Shown piece after piece: positions 1 to 11,199 of a stretch of 64,000 nucleotides of DNA. Origin of the DNA: Peromyscus leucopus (taxonomy: Eukaryota; Chordata; Mammalia; Rodentia; Cricetidae); the NCBI RefSeq assembly GCF_004664715.2, contig NC_051064.1, forward strand, positions 113,074,240-113,138,239. Reading direction: 5' to 3'. A model generated the notes under the pieces. It worked only from the letters and a program-made list of their open reading frames with translations, ran no database searches and was not told the DNA's origin. The first letter of the stretch is position 1. Each line of letters opens with the position of its first letter. Both the position numbers and the translations under genes were made by a program.

Positions 1-189
1 TTGAACAATTGCTTACATAGGTTTTTGCACAAAGGAGTAAATCAGGCATTGTATACTATATTCTAAAGAGTGTTGAAAGTAACTACAAAAAGTTACCTAG
101 GAATTTCTTATAGTTCCAGGTTATACGTACAGCAATATAACACATACAGCAATGTATTAAATTTTGTATGCACAGTTGATACAAGTGTT

Positions 190-1205
190 CATAGACTTGA
201 TTCCATTGCCTGTGGATATTAGCTTTTGAACTTCCGCCCTCGGCTTTGGTATTTTAAGTTCATGCGAACTTCCGCTGTTACGATGACAGGTACTTGTTAG
301 CCTTAATACTCAGGTGATAGTTTTCCACATTACTTAATCTTGGCAAGAGTTAATTGACTTAAAGCACTTATCATCAGTGGGTTGTCTTCATCTGTATTTT
401 CCATCTCAGTAATTAGTCATATTCACAGTGGCTTATCCTTAATTCCAAACTCCTCGGCGGTTCATGCCTGGCTGAAGCCTAACTGACGATGTTACTCTAA
501 CTCTATACTTCCATTTAATCCAACAAATATGGCCCAGGTGCAAGGACTGCGTGAAAGACAAGAGGAGTGTTAATTTCCAGCTGGTTCCCTAGGAACAAAT
601 AAGGATTCTGCAGAGCTGTCTCATAAAACAGATGAATGTGTTGTGGTCTGGGTACTAAGACTTCCAGAGAGATGTCATGCCGGACTTCCATATAATTTTC
701 CTTAAACAGCTTTATTCCCTTTGTGCAACATTTTCCTTCCAGTACTTTTAAAGGAAGTGTATTGCCATCCTAAACATCCCAGGTCAAGGACTTAATTAAT
801 GCTTTAAAATAAAGGTTCCAAAACACCAGGAGAGTTTGTCATTTTCTCCCTGGTTTGTTTTGTGAAGAGGGAGGAGAGAAGGTGAGGAGGAACCCCTCCT
901 GTTCCATGATTACATCCTGCCCACTCATTTTCTCCTTTTCTCCTCTGCTTTTGATTTTTAGTGGCGGTCTTAACAGAATGTCAAGATCAATTTGCAGCAT
1001 GGTTTAACTCAAGGTTTGCGTTCTGCCAGCAGCAATTGTCCCTGCAAACAATGCCGTGTGTTCTTGTAACTTCAGAAGCTTTTAGAAGGATCATGGCAAG
1101 GGCAGCATCTAATGACTTTATTAGTGTAGGGTTTCAAAATGGGCTCCGTAATTGTTCATATCTCTTTGTCAGCAAGTCATAATTACTGCTCAGCATTGCC
1201 CAGGA
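190..1205. promoter_or_regulatory. Candidate conserved noncoding element, repeat-free
   Basis: About 1 kb of complex sequence with no recognisable repeat, several CpGs retained (for example CTTCCGCCCTCGG near 230 and CTCCTCGGCGG near 450) and homeodomain-like TAATTA/TTAATT cores. It resembles a distal enhancer rather than a gene. A 73-codon frame at 961-1182 begins GTG directly after a splice-acceptor-like TTGATTTTTAG, but it matches no Faf1 sequence and I do not call it coding. Inference only; no alignment was made. Confidence 0.3.
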
Positions 1206-2134
1206 GTGCACTTGTGAGTAGTTTCTTAGTAGTACTGAAGGGAAGGGAAAGGGGCAGTGGGTGAAAGGTGATGGCCTCGTACTATTAACAGTAAGCCATT
1301 ATCTATGTAGATGATGGTTAAACCATGTGCAGTACATTCTTTACTCTGTAAGAATTTATTATCTTTTAAAATATCCTTTGAAATAATTTAAAATTACCAG
1401 TTTACAAGCCGTTCTTAATTCCATTTTCAATACTTCCCACACCAATTCCTGGTCCTGCAATTACAACTGCCTGATGGTACATGATTGTATTGGACTAAAA
1501 ACATTTGTGGTAGGAAAGCCCATCTGTCCTCCATATTGATCTAGTTAATAATATTCAGGGAGTGTACATTTAACTCATAGTTGTCAATGGGCAGTCTATA
1601 TGAGAATTTTTGCTAGAAAAGAACAGTATAAAAACAATACTATTGAAATGCCAGTATAAAAGCATATCACTAAATTTAAAAGTTTTGTATCAAATCCTGC
1701 TTTTGTCATGCAACTTATTACTCAGTTGTTCTGTGTGTTCTTTCTCTTAAGTATTATGTGCTTTGAATGTTTTAGACATACAGAATTGAAAGCATCTTCA
1801 CCTTTTCAAGATGCATGAAGTCTAAGTGTGACACCAAGCTTTGTCACCTTTGTGATCTGTGGTTAAATCTTTTTCTGATTCTTTGACTCCTTCTAGTGTA
1901 CTTCTGTATCGCTGTCCATATGTATATGCTTACATATAGTCACCTCTAGTGGCTTACAATCTTATATTTGAGGATATATAGTCATAAAATATTACTGTCA
2001 GTTACTTGACCCACTGTTTATATAGATTTCAAAACATGAATCACCAACTGAAACAAATTTGAAAGACATTTAAAATTTAGTGTTTTAAAATACATATATC
2101 CCACCATGTTCTTTGCTTTCCTTCTTGCTTGAAG
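1206..2134. other. Intronic sequence without recognised features
   Basis: AT-rich, non-repetitive sequence. I see no exon, RNA gene or repeat here. Confidence 0.5.
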
Positions 2135-2330
2135 TTGAAAATGTATGAATTCTTTTCATAACTTCTCTGTCATTGTTAAACTTTGTTGCTGTTGTTAAAT
2201 TTATTTTTAATAAGTTTTTATTTTTGAAATTATATTTACATGATCTTCCCTTTCCTCCTTCCAATTCTTCTGTATACACCTTCTCTTGTTTTGTCTCTAA
2301 TTCATGACCTCTTTTTCTTTATTGTTATAA

Positions 2331-2367
<37 letters not shown>

Positions 2368-2470
2368 TTCCTAAGCACATAAATACAACTTGCTCATGTT
2401 ATCTATGTGTATAGATCTCAGGGATGACCATTGATATTGAAGTCATCACAACTGATCAAAATACAAAGAA
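2135..2470 (-). mobile_element. L1 (Lx-type) 3' UTR fragment
   Basis: The polypyrimidine stretch TTCCTCCTTCCAATTCTTCT, then CTAATTCATGACCTC, a (CA)n run, and GGGATGACCATTGATATTG are the usual order of a rodent L1 3' UTR read antisense. The same order recurs at 11200-11480. Confidence 0.65.
2331..2367. repeat. (CA)n microsatellite
   Basis: ACACAC repeats with an AT interruption, part of the L1 3' UTR fragment around it. Confidence 0.95.
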
Positions 2471-2626
2471 CAAGAAATTGTGTGGTCCTCATCCCTAAGC
2501 TGCGATATCTACAGCATAATTCCTGCACCTAAGGCTCAAGCATCATTAAAGAAGAGGTTGTGAATGATTGTAAGAGCCAAAAGAAAATTAAGTTTTTGTC
2601 TCCTAGAAATGTCAGAGGCTACATCC

Positions 2627-2632
2627 ATGAAA

Positions 2633-2668
<36 letters not shown>

Positions 2669-2808
2669 CGGGGTCTTACTGTGTAACCCTTACAGGCCAG
2701 GAACTTGCTATATACATCACCTGGTGCTCCTGGAACTCACCGAGATCTACCTGCCTCTGCCTCCTGAGTGCTGAGATTAAATGCTTGTGCTACCACACCT
2801 GCTTTTGT
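2627..2808 (-). mobile_element. B1-type SINE
   Basis: Starts with a long T run (the A tail on the minus strand), then GGTCTTACTGTGTAACCC, TGGAACTCACCGAGATCTAC, CTGCCTCTGCCTCCTGAGTG and GCTACCACACCTG, the antisense B1 series. Diverged. Confidence 0.85.
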
Positions 2809-3342
2809 TATTAATCTACTTTTATTTATAGTTGTTTTTAAAGGGTTTTTATGAATCATAGGTTCTATATCATTTAAATGAGTAGTACATGTCTCCTCTT
2901 CTATAAATGCTGGTAACAAGTCAACCAAAGTTATAAAAGAGCCATGTTAATTCAACCATATAAAATTATGTGGAAACTGGTTTCTCTGATGTTTTGTGCA
3001 GTGTTTGCTTGTCAGTCTGTATAGACAAATATTAATGACTAACAATTTTAATGACCTAAATTACCAAATAGTACCCTTACCTACAGAAAAATTCTAATGC
3101 TCTGGAATGTGTTTAGGTAACTCATTTATGGAACAATTTTCTTTCCTCCAACACATGCCTGTATTTCTGAAATTGTTAACATTAGAATACCAGGAGAAAA
3201 GTGATAGATTTTTATTGTTTACTTTTTTAAAAGTTTCCTACTGCTTTTATCTGCTTTGCATCAGTCTATAGTCACAGTTTAGAGAATCCTGAAGAGATTA
3301 TTTTCCTTTCCTTGGCATAGTCTCAGCATTAAACTGGTGTTT

Positions 3343-3488
3343 TGTTTATAAGACAGCGTTTCACTATGTGGTCCTAGCTGTCTTGGAGCTCACTGTGTAT
3401 ACTGGCTTGTCTCAGTGCAAACTCACAGAAGTTCTCCTTTCTCTGCCTCCTGAGCGCTGAGATCTAAGGTATACACTCCCACACCTGA
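3343..3488 (-). mobile_element. B1-type SINE, old
   Basis: TAAGACAGCGTTTCACTATG, CTCTGCCTCCTGAGCGCTGA and CACTCCCACACCTGACC mark an antisense B1; diverged and slightly rearranged in the middle. Confidence 0.75.
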
Positions 3489-3699
3489 CCTAAAGTAGTC
3501 TTCTTTTATCTCTACTGAATTTATGCACACCAAGATTTCTTTGACCTGGGTGAGATATGTATTCATACTCTTGATTTACTAAACACATTACGCTGCACTC
3601 TAATCTCCCTCCCAGTTGCTTAAGAAAACAGAAGCCAACAAAAAGACAAATAATCCTGTTTTTCCGTCCTTGCAGTCTCATTTTAAATGTTTCCTGCCC

Positions 3700-3915
3700 A
3701 GAAAGGTCTTACAAACCTATCTGTAAAAGGCCTTCCTTCCCAGCATTTTCTTTCATAGCACCCTTATTTCCACATTAAGCCATTACTTATGGACATTTTC
3801 ACATTTATTCTCTAGCTCTTCCACTATAGTATAAACTTAATAAGGGCCAGTGGTCTATCATTTTTTTTTTCCACTTTTTATCTTATTGTGCTGCTCAGTA
3901 TTATTTGTTGGATGT
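3700..3915 (+). mobile_element. LINE-2-like 3' end
   Basis: Order of ACTATAGTATAAACTTAATA, a T run, TTGTGCTGCTCAGTATTATT and TGTTGGATG resembles the L2 3' end that finishes in a NNNTGTTGAATG-type tail. Weak match by eye. Confidence 0.4.
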
Positions 3916-3924
3916 TCTAAGAGT

Positions 3925-4128
3925 ATAGGATGATTAAGATTATGGATGAGTTTTGAGGTTAATCCGACCAAATTCAAATTCTGACTATGCTATTAGGTAA
4001 CTATACAGACCTTGAGCAACTTGTGTAAACCTTCATTATGATGCAGTTTCCATATTGTAAAGTGGAGATTAAACCATACACCTCAGAGTTGTTATTAGAA
4101 TTAAATGAAATGATAAATTTAAAAGTCT
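3925..4128 (+). mobile_element. MIR SINE
   Basis: Contains the MIR series: AAATTCTGACTATGCTATTA, ACCTTGAGCAACTTGTGTAA, TTTCCATATTGTAAAGTGGA, CTCAGAGTTGTTATTAGAAT. The order and spacing agree with the MIR core and 3' part. Confidence 0.7.
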
Positions 4129-4225
4129 AGCATAATAGTAAACAAAATAGCATGGTACTGGCATAGAAACAGACATACAAATTAATTGAGTATAATAGAA
4201 GACTGAGATACAAACCCACAAAACT

Positions 4226-4394
4226 GGGCCTATGGGATGGTGCAGTGGGTAAAGGCATTTGATATGCAAACCTGGAATCAGAAGTTCAATTTGCAGAATC
4301 TACATAAAAGTAGGAGAGAATCAACCCTACAAACTTGTCCTCTGATTCCCACACATGTGTATTCCACACATACCCACCACCACCATGCATGCAC

Positions 4395-4437
<43 letters not shown>

Positions 4438-4439
4438 TT
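4226..4439 (+). mobile_element. B2-type SINE ending in (TAA)n
   Basis: tRNA-like head GGGATGGTGCAGTGGGTAAA and body TGTCCTCTGATTCCCACACA, with a tail turned into a trinucleotide array. It lies inside the L1, whose sequence resumes at about 4440. Confidence 0.75.
4395..4437. repeat. (TAA)n microsatellite
   Basis: About 14 uninterrupted TAA units at the tail of the B2 SINE. Confidence 0.98.
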
Positions 4440-4970
4440 TGACTAATACAAGCAGTCACCTGATTATTGACAAAGATGCCAAAATTACTAGAGAAATATT
4501 GTCCCTTCAAAAAATGGTGTGAGAAAACTGGATATCCACATGTAAAGAATGAAACTAGATCGTTATCTCTACCCTGTACAGTAATCTACTCCAAATGGAT
4601 CAAGAAGACCTTAATGTAAGACATGAAACTCTGAAACTCAGAGGTAAAACACTTCAAACTACAGACATGGACAAGGACTCTCAATGAGACTCAAGTAGCT
4701 CAGGAAATAAGGAAATAAATCAACACACGTGAAATGTAAAAACTTCTATACAGAAAAGGAAACATTATTCTAGTGAAGAGACAAATTTATTTTCCTATAA
4801 GACAAACTTATAGGAGAAAATTTTGCCAGCTTCACATCTGCCAGAGGATTAATGGCTATACTGCACAAAGAACAGAGGACAGACACTAAACAACACATAA
4901 ACACCCCAGTCAATAAGTGGGACAATAAATAGTTATCAAAAATGGCATAGAAATGTCTAGTAAACATATG

Positions 4971-5316
4971 AGGGCCAGTGGGATGGCTCATCAGGTAGAG
5001 GATACTTGCAGCATAAGCCTGGTGACCTGAAGTTGGAAGGAAAGCTGACTCCATTGTGTCCTCTGACCTTCACAAATTACCATAAGCTAAGCACCTGAAA
5101 ACAGTCTGTTTATTATCTCACACATTGAGCAGCTAAGAACAGTGGTATATGGTATAGGTTCAGAAAGTCATTCAGTAAGCAATCCACACAGCATGGCATG
5201 CACGCACACATGCACATGCGCACTCACTAAGGAAGGAAGGAAGGAAGGAAGGAAGGAAGGAAGGAAGGAAGGAAGGAAGGAAGGAAGGAAGGAAGGAAGG
5301 AAGGAAGGAAGGAGGA
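4971..5316 (+). mobile_element. B2-type SINE with (GGAA)n tail
   Basis: Head GCCAGTGGGATGGCTCATCA, body GACTCCATTGTGTCCTCTGA, an inserted patch around 5090-5180, then CACACATGCACATGCGCACT and a GGAA array. Confidence 0.65.
5229..5313. repeat. (GGAA)n microsatellite, about 21 units
   Basis: About 84 bp of nearly perfect GGAA. Long GGAA arrays are known binding sites for ETS factors in other contexts; no such role is shown here. Confidence 0.98.
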
Positions 5317-5389
5317 AATATAGTAAGAAAAATGTCTAACTTTACTACCCATCAGAGAAATGGAAATTGAAAATACATTAAGATTTCTT

Positions 5390-5562
5390 GGCCAGGCGTT
5401 GGTGGCGCACGCCTTTAATCCCAGCACTTGGGAGGCAGAGGCAGGCGGATCTCTGTGAGTTCGAGGCCAGCCTGGGCTACCAAGTGAGCTCCAGGAAAGG
5501 CGCAAAGCTACACAGAGAAACCCTGTCTCGAAAAACCAAAAAAAAAAAAAAAAAAAAAAAAA
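5390..5562 (+). mobile_element. B1 SINE, full length, with target duplication
   Basis: Starts GGCCAGGCGTTGGTGGCGCA and ends in an A run. The 10-bp AAGATTTCTT occurs at 5380-5389 and again at 5563-5572, a clear target-site duplication within the L1. The right half has AGGAAAGGCGCAAAGCTACA in place of the mouse AGGACAGCCAGGGCTACA, the basis for suggesting a cricetid. Confidence 0.96.
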
Positions 5563-6196
5563 AAGATTTCTTCCTATTCAAGTCAGAATGACAGTAATTG
5601 AGAAAACAAGAAATGCTGACCATGATATGAACAAAAGCGAAACCATCTATATTGTTGCTAGAGATATAAACTAGCCTAGGCACTATGAATATGAGTATGG
5701 AGTTTTCTCAGATATCTGAATAGATGCCACCATATGGCTTTTTATCAGCAGACTCCAAGTCAGCTCTTCATGGGGTTGGTGTCACATCAGTGTCTGTGAC
5801 AGCACTTTTTGCTATAACAGAGTTATATAACCCACCTAGGTTTCCAACATCAAAGGAGTGCATAAAGAAAAAGGGCATTGTATATACAATGGAAGTTTTT
5901 TCAGCCTTAAAAAGAACAGTTATGTTGCTTGCAGGAAATTGGAAGCAACTAGAGGTAATCATATTGAGTGAGATAAGCCACTCTCAGAAAGACAAATAAC
6001 ATGTTTTTTCTCTTTTGTGATTCCTAGCTTTAATATACATATATAAAAATTGTGTATTATAGGACATGGTAGTAGAAGTGAAACTGGAGAACAAAGGGAG
6101 TTAACAGGAAGTAGGGGCAGGAAGGAGGACTATGAGGGTATAGGGAAACATGCTCAATATGAAACCTTTTTAAATTACAATGAATTTTAAATAATT

Positions 6197-6292
6197 TTTA
6201 AATGCCTTAGGCCAGTGAGATGCTTAATAGGTGGTGTCCCTGTTCTGGAACTGATTCCACACCACATGCACCCCAAAATAAATAATTTTAAA
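6197..6292 (+). mobile_element. B2/ID-like SINE fragment
   Basis: GGCCAGTGAGATGCTTAATA followed by a degenerate body and AAATAAATAATTTTAAA tail. Short and uncertain. Confidence 0.45.
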
Positions 6293-6323
6293 TGCCTGGT
6301 ATATAGTGCTTAGTGCATTTGGT

Positions 6324-6328
<5 letters not shown>

Positions 6329-6384
<56 letters not shown>
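6329..6384. repeat. (GT)n microsatellite, about 28 units
   Basis: Uninterrupted GT dinucleotide run. Confidence 0.98.
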
Positions 6385-6387
<3 letters not shown>

Positions 6388-6399
6388 ATTTTTCTCTCA

Positions 6400-7920
6400 T
6401 ACATGAAAATGTTCAGAGGACAAAGGCAAGTAGTTAAGTGTTTGAGACCACTCTCCCCAGTGATAGATGAACTTACTCAGCTTAGCCTGTGTTTCTGAAT
6501 CTTATCCTAAACGATCCCTTAAAGCTTCTCCTTGTTTTCTCCTCTTGAAGTCCAGATTGTCCAAGCTTAGCATGCTCATGGTCTTGGCAGTCTACTAGCA
6601 TTCATACATCATTCCTATAAGCCTCTGTTCTAGACTTTACAGGGAACTGAGAGTGAGTCTGCTGTATTACTTTTAAAAGTCAAGCTACTTACACATTTCA
6701 AATTATAGTTATTTCTTTATCACCCCTTTACTATCCTAGTTATTCTATACATTTTTTTTATCTCCTCAAAATATTAATTAATAAGCATTCACTATTCGCC
6801 AAGATGCTAGCTTATATTGGGAAGACATTCTTGCCCCTTTATTTTCTCTTCTCTATGTATCTTTTTTTGTCATTTACAGTTTTCCTGCTTTAAAAAAATG
6901 AATGTAATTGTTATATTAAATACAGTGTTAAAATAAATCAGATGAAAACCAGCCAACAACGGTAAATAGATGAATATTTATAAACACTTAGGTTCACTTA
7001 ACTTTTCTAGTACAATACCAAATTCTGCTCAATAATTCTAGCAGTGAATGTCCTGTGTATGGAATCCTAACAATGCCTCTCCAGATTTCCTGACATTAAA
7101 TTCAAGGATGAATTTTATTGAATAACTTTCTATTTGAAAATCAGTAAGGATAGTAATAGACAGCTGTTTTCTACTGTTGTTTTGTAAAAGACTAATTGTT
7201 TCAAATGAAAATTTAAAATATTAACCCCCTGTAGAAAATAGAGGTTTTTAAATTAATTCTTTTTTCAGTAATGATAATTCTTTAGGGAGCTTAGGTAAGA
7301 TGGTCCCTAAATAATTTTTGATGATGTAGCACACATGGCAGATATAGACTGTAGAGAGATTCTGCATTGTTGACATGCCTGTTCACTCTTGTCAAGCATC
7401 AGCTGTCTCAAGTGATGTAAACCCTTACAAACTGCTGGGTTGCACTGGATTATTGATTGAAAGGTTTGATGATTGACTGAAGAAGTGCTAATACTTTGCA
7501 GTGTTCATCTTGTATACTGTAAAGACTTTCTTCCTGTGTGTAGAGTCTTAACTTTCCTACATTTCTTATCCATTAGAGTGATGTTGCTTTTCACATATGA
7601 AATTATGTATAAATTTCATATATTTATTCTAAGAGAAACTAACCAGTCCTGGAATAAAGAATGCTGAAATGTTTTATATAATAAAATCATAACATCTCCA
7701 AATCTGGCAGTTGAACAAAAAAAAAAAAACGAGCATGGGAGATACAGGTACAGTTTCAGTTGTCTACTCACAGGTGGACATTGTCTTATGGCTGGAAGTT
7801 ATACAATAGGAAACTTATTTTAGGAAGTGTATCTTTAATTGGTGAGGAAGGGAAGCTGGCTTTGACTCTGAAGCACATAAAGGAAAGAGGGAAGTAGTAC
7901 TGATAATCTAAGACTAATTC
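6400..7920. other. Intronic sequence without recognised features
   Basis: AT-rich complex sequence. I recognise no coding exon or repeat; an A12 run lies near 7718-7729. Confidence 0.45.
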
Positions 7921-7924
7921 TGAA

Positions 7925-8035
7925 ATTAGGTGTCATTGTCTTCCTTATATAGATGAGAAAGTAGATGCTCACAGAAAGTTGTCCAAAGAGACACTTAATA
8001 AGTGACAGTGTCAAGCTTGTCTGTCTTCATTGTCT
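7925..8035 (+). mobile_element. MIR SINE fragment
   Basis: GTGTCATTGTCTTCCTTATA, TAGATGAGAAAGTAGATGCT, AAGTTGTCCAAAGAGACACT and AATAAGTGACAGTGTCAAGC follow the MIR consensus order (fraction around the GATGAGGAAACTGAGG core). Confidence 0.65.
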
Positions 8036-8869
8036 TTGATTTTCCCATAAGACACTGCTACATGTAATAGAATACCGTAATTTTTGGATATTTTGCAGCT
8101 TTCCTAAGTCAGTGGGTGATTTTTAAAAATGTAAATTTACAAAAACTACATAGTTTGCTAAAAAAAAAATCAGAAAAGGAAGTTTAGAATCACAAACTTG
8201 TCAGTCAACACCTACTCATTTTCATGGTCCTACTAAAGGTAGAAACTCAGGGGAACACTGAAAACCATTGTAATTTATACTCTTTTTAAATTAAACAGAT
8301 TTCAAAAATCGTTCGAATACAAGAAGGCTATATTTCTAACCTTGTCATAGTACAGATAAAGGTTACTGAGGCATGAATTGGCCCATCTATCTACTAAATA
8401 CATGTTAAGCATTAGTCATTATGAACAGAAGTAGATAAAAAGTAGATTTATTTCCTAGTAGGTGTCTATGAGCACCACCTTGCACTGTAAATTTTATTCT
8501 CTCATTCTCTGTATTTTCCCCTTAGCACATAATCTAAATTATTAAATACAAGCCCCAATCATAGACCAGACTACTGTTTGGAGACTTTGATTAGTAAAAG
8601 CCAAAATATTCTCAGTGTCCTTAAGACAAAAATTGTTATGTCATATATCCACTAGGCCTTTGTTTATTGACTAGTGAAGAACAATACAAAGAAGAAATGT
8701 TATGTAGAATTTAATGTTCACCCACTCTCTTCTGTAGCCCCTGGAAAAGAAGTCTTCTCTACATTGTGGGAGAAGAAATCGAATTATTCTATTACTCCTT
8801 TCAACTAAGATTCTGTGATTTACATTATAAGAAAAATTAAGCTTCTCTCTTACTACAGATATGCAGTAC

Positions 8870-9066
8870 TTTTTTCTTTCTTCCTTTCCTTTCTTTTCTT
8901 TTTTTGTATAGAGTGTGGGGTGGGTGTGGAGGGAGTTGAGACATGATTTCTCTGTGTAGCCCTGGCTGTCCTGGAACTCACTTTGTAGATCAGGTTGGCC
9001 TTGAACTCAGACATCTACTTGCCTCTATCTCCTGATTAAAAGCATGTGTTACCATACCCAGCTTAG
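8870..9066 (-). mobile_element. B1 SINE
   Basis: Pyrimidine-rich tail then TGATTTCTCTGTGTAGCCCT, GTCCTGGAACTCACTTTGTA, AGGTTGGCCTTGAACTCAGA and TGTTACCATACCCAGC, the antisense B1 series. Confidence 0.9.
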
Positions 9067-10290
9067 ATAAGAGGTACTTATTGCAAATGTCTGGGAAAGA
9101 AAAGTGTTTGATTTCACAATACTTTTGTATTGGGGAATATTTGCATAGACAACCAATTGAGTTGTCTAAGAATCCAAGATAGTCAAAAATCTAGAATTTT
9201 TTTGAGTTGCCTACACTACAGGTTTTGTATTTTTTAGATTACGTATTTTTAGATTGCTCCAGCTAAAAATGGTAAGAAAAAACTGATTACCAACTTAAAA
9301 AATTATTGTTCCCCTCCAAAAAAAATTACAAATCAGTCCTCCATAGCTTAACTACTCCCCAGTTATTAAACTGTCAGGTCTCAAAGCCTTTTTTTACCAA
9401 GATTTGGTTTATAAATAACAGCGACTGAGAAGTTACAGTTTGGGGGTAAGAAAATAGGGGTATTACAATTTCCTAGGATATGGGAGGTCTATATTCATTC
9501 CCTAACACCACCAAACAATAAAAAAAAAAATTATATAGGGTTTTGCGTGTGTGTGTGTTTTATTTTTAAATTCTGGCTAGCAATTTATTGACACAACAGA
9601 AAGTTTAAGCTTCAAATAAATATGAAATGCTTTTTTTTTCTTCAGTTTAGTCCTCCACAAATCACATCCTGTTTTCTTAAAATTGCCTGTAGTCTGCCTT
9701 CATGTTTAAAATGTCTTCAGTGTGCTTAAAAAGCATTATACCAACCTTTTAGAAAATAATTTTATAATATGTATCAATAATCATTAATATTAGCATACTC
9801 TTGCCCAATAAGCATGCTTCACAGACTTTTTCTTAAGTAAATACTTGAGGATATTTAATATATGCTTTTGTAGTGATTAAAACTGAGAATACATACCTAG
9901 TTCAGAACTGTCAGAAACACAGTAAGACTTATGTCAACTCAGTGGACTATTATTCAGCCATCTCAAATGTCAGTATATTACTATGATAAAATTTGAGTAG
10001 TAATCATTATTATGCCATTATCAACCTGGAGTGTTTAATTTTGTACACTGATAATTTTCCATGCAAACATATCTATTAATCAAATGCCCAGATATAAAAG
10101 TCATAATTTGAGGGTATATATATATATATATATACTTGTAATTTTTAATATATACTGCCACATTCCCAGTGATAGAGATGTTACCAGTTCCTTTGATATT
10201 ACCTGTGAGTAGAAGTGACTGTTTCCTTAATCTTTACTAATCTGACAGTTGAAAAAAATGGTGCTTAGAATAGCTTTAAATGAGATTTAG
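9067..10290. other. Intronic sequence, AT-rich
   Basis: No exon or clear repeat. It contains a short (TA)n run at about 10115-10134 and several A or T homopolymers. Confidence 0.45.
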
Positions 10291-10295
10291 CTCAG

Positions 10296-10530
10296 GGCTA
10301 GAGAATTGGCTCAGTGGTAAGAGCATTTGTTGCAATTTCAGAGGTTCAATTCCCAGCATCCCCATGGTGGCTGATATCCTTTTGTAACTCCAGTACCAGG
10401 ATATATGACACCCTCTTCTGACCTCTGTGGGGACCAGGCACACACATGGTGCACAGACATATACATTCAGATAAACACTGATACCCATAAAATAATAAAA
10501 TAAATAAATCTTTAAAAATAAAAAATAAAT
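10296..10530 (+). mobile_element. B2 SINE with target duplication
   Basis: Head GGGCTAGAGAATTGGCTCAG, body GAGGTTCAATTCCCAGCATC and ACCCTCTTCTGACCTCTGTG, then an AATAAATAAATC-type tail. GATTTAGCTCA occurs just before the head and again right after the tail (about 10532), a likely target-site duplication. Confidence 0.92.
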
Positions 10531-10607
10531 CGGATTTAGCTCATTATGAGTTATTTTGAGCCCCATCACATATGTCTTAGACTTAGCTGCTTCTGTAAAC
10601 TTATCTT

Positions 10608-11008
10608 TCTTTTTTATTAAGAGATTTTTTTATTCATTCCACATACCCACCACAGATCTCCCCCTCATCCCTCCTCCTGCCCCCACCCCCACCCCCTGCC
10701 ATCTCTCCTAGTCCACTCTCCACCCCCTCCTCCAAAAAGGTGTGGCCTTCCATGGGGTATTAGCAAAGCCTGGCACTTTCAGCTAAGGCAAGTCTAAGCC
10801 CCTCCACCTGCATCAAGGCTGTGCAAGGTGTCCCACCATAGGCAATGGGCTTCAAAGCCAGTTCATACACCAGGGATAGATCCTATTCCTATTGTCAGGG
10901 GTCCCCTAAAACAGACCAAGCTACAGAACTGTTTTGCCCATGCAGAGGGCCCAGTCTAGTCCCATGCAGGCTCCACAGCTGACAGTCCAGAGTTCCTGAG
11001 TTTCTACT
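10608..11008 (-). mobile_element. L1-type LINE 3' end fragment
   Basis: C-rich tract CCCCACCCCCACCCCCTGCC, then TGTGGCCTTCCATGGGGTAT, GCAAGGTGTCCCACCATAGG and AGAGGGCCCAGTCTAGTCCC. On the minus strand this is the purine-rich end of a muroid L1 fragment. AAACTTATCTTT before it and AAGCTTATCTTT after it suggest a target duplication with one change. The same family recurs at 60561-61202, and related ends at 15524 and 51429. Confidence 0.75.
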
Positions 11009-11199
11009 GGGTAAGCTTATCTTTTACTTAATAGTTTGTAAAAGTTCTTTGTATATTAAGCCTTGTAATATGGTTTGAAATTCAGAGGACTTTTTTCATT
11101 TATTTCTTGACTTTTATTATAATAGTTTTTACCATATAGTCACAGCCATCTATCTTGACTTTATGGTTTGTTTTACTCTAGCCATACTTACCTACGTGT

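Larger units (their letters stand above)
4130..6180 (+). mobile_element. L1 LINE (ORF2 3' part and 3' UTR), broken by three SINEs
   Basis: Fragments of one sense L1 can be read in order: AGCATGGTACTGGCATAGAA, then ACTCCAAATGGATCAAGAAG, GCTCAGGAAATAAGGAAATA, TTTTGCCAGCTTCACATCTG, CAATAAGTGGGACAATAAAT, ACCCATCAGAGAAATGGAAA and TTGAGTGAGATAAGCCACTC. The element is interrupted by B2 (about 4226-4439), B2 with a GGAA array (4971-5316) and B1 (5390-5562). Many stops and indels; inactive. The nesting gives the order of insertion: L1 first, SINEs later. Confidence 0.85.

Noticed and set aside
961..1182. 73-codon frame as a Faf1 or other gene exon
   Set aside because: It begins with GTG, is not part of Faf1 and matches no family I know. 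The acceptor-like AG alone is not enough.
4237..4446. Open frame with poly-His and poly-Asn
   Set aside because: It is the B2 SINE and its (TAA)n tail read in frame, not a prion-like protein.
5142..5505. Frames with repeated KEGR or SFLP
   Set aside because: Translation of the (GGAA)n array and its complement.
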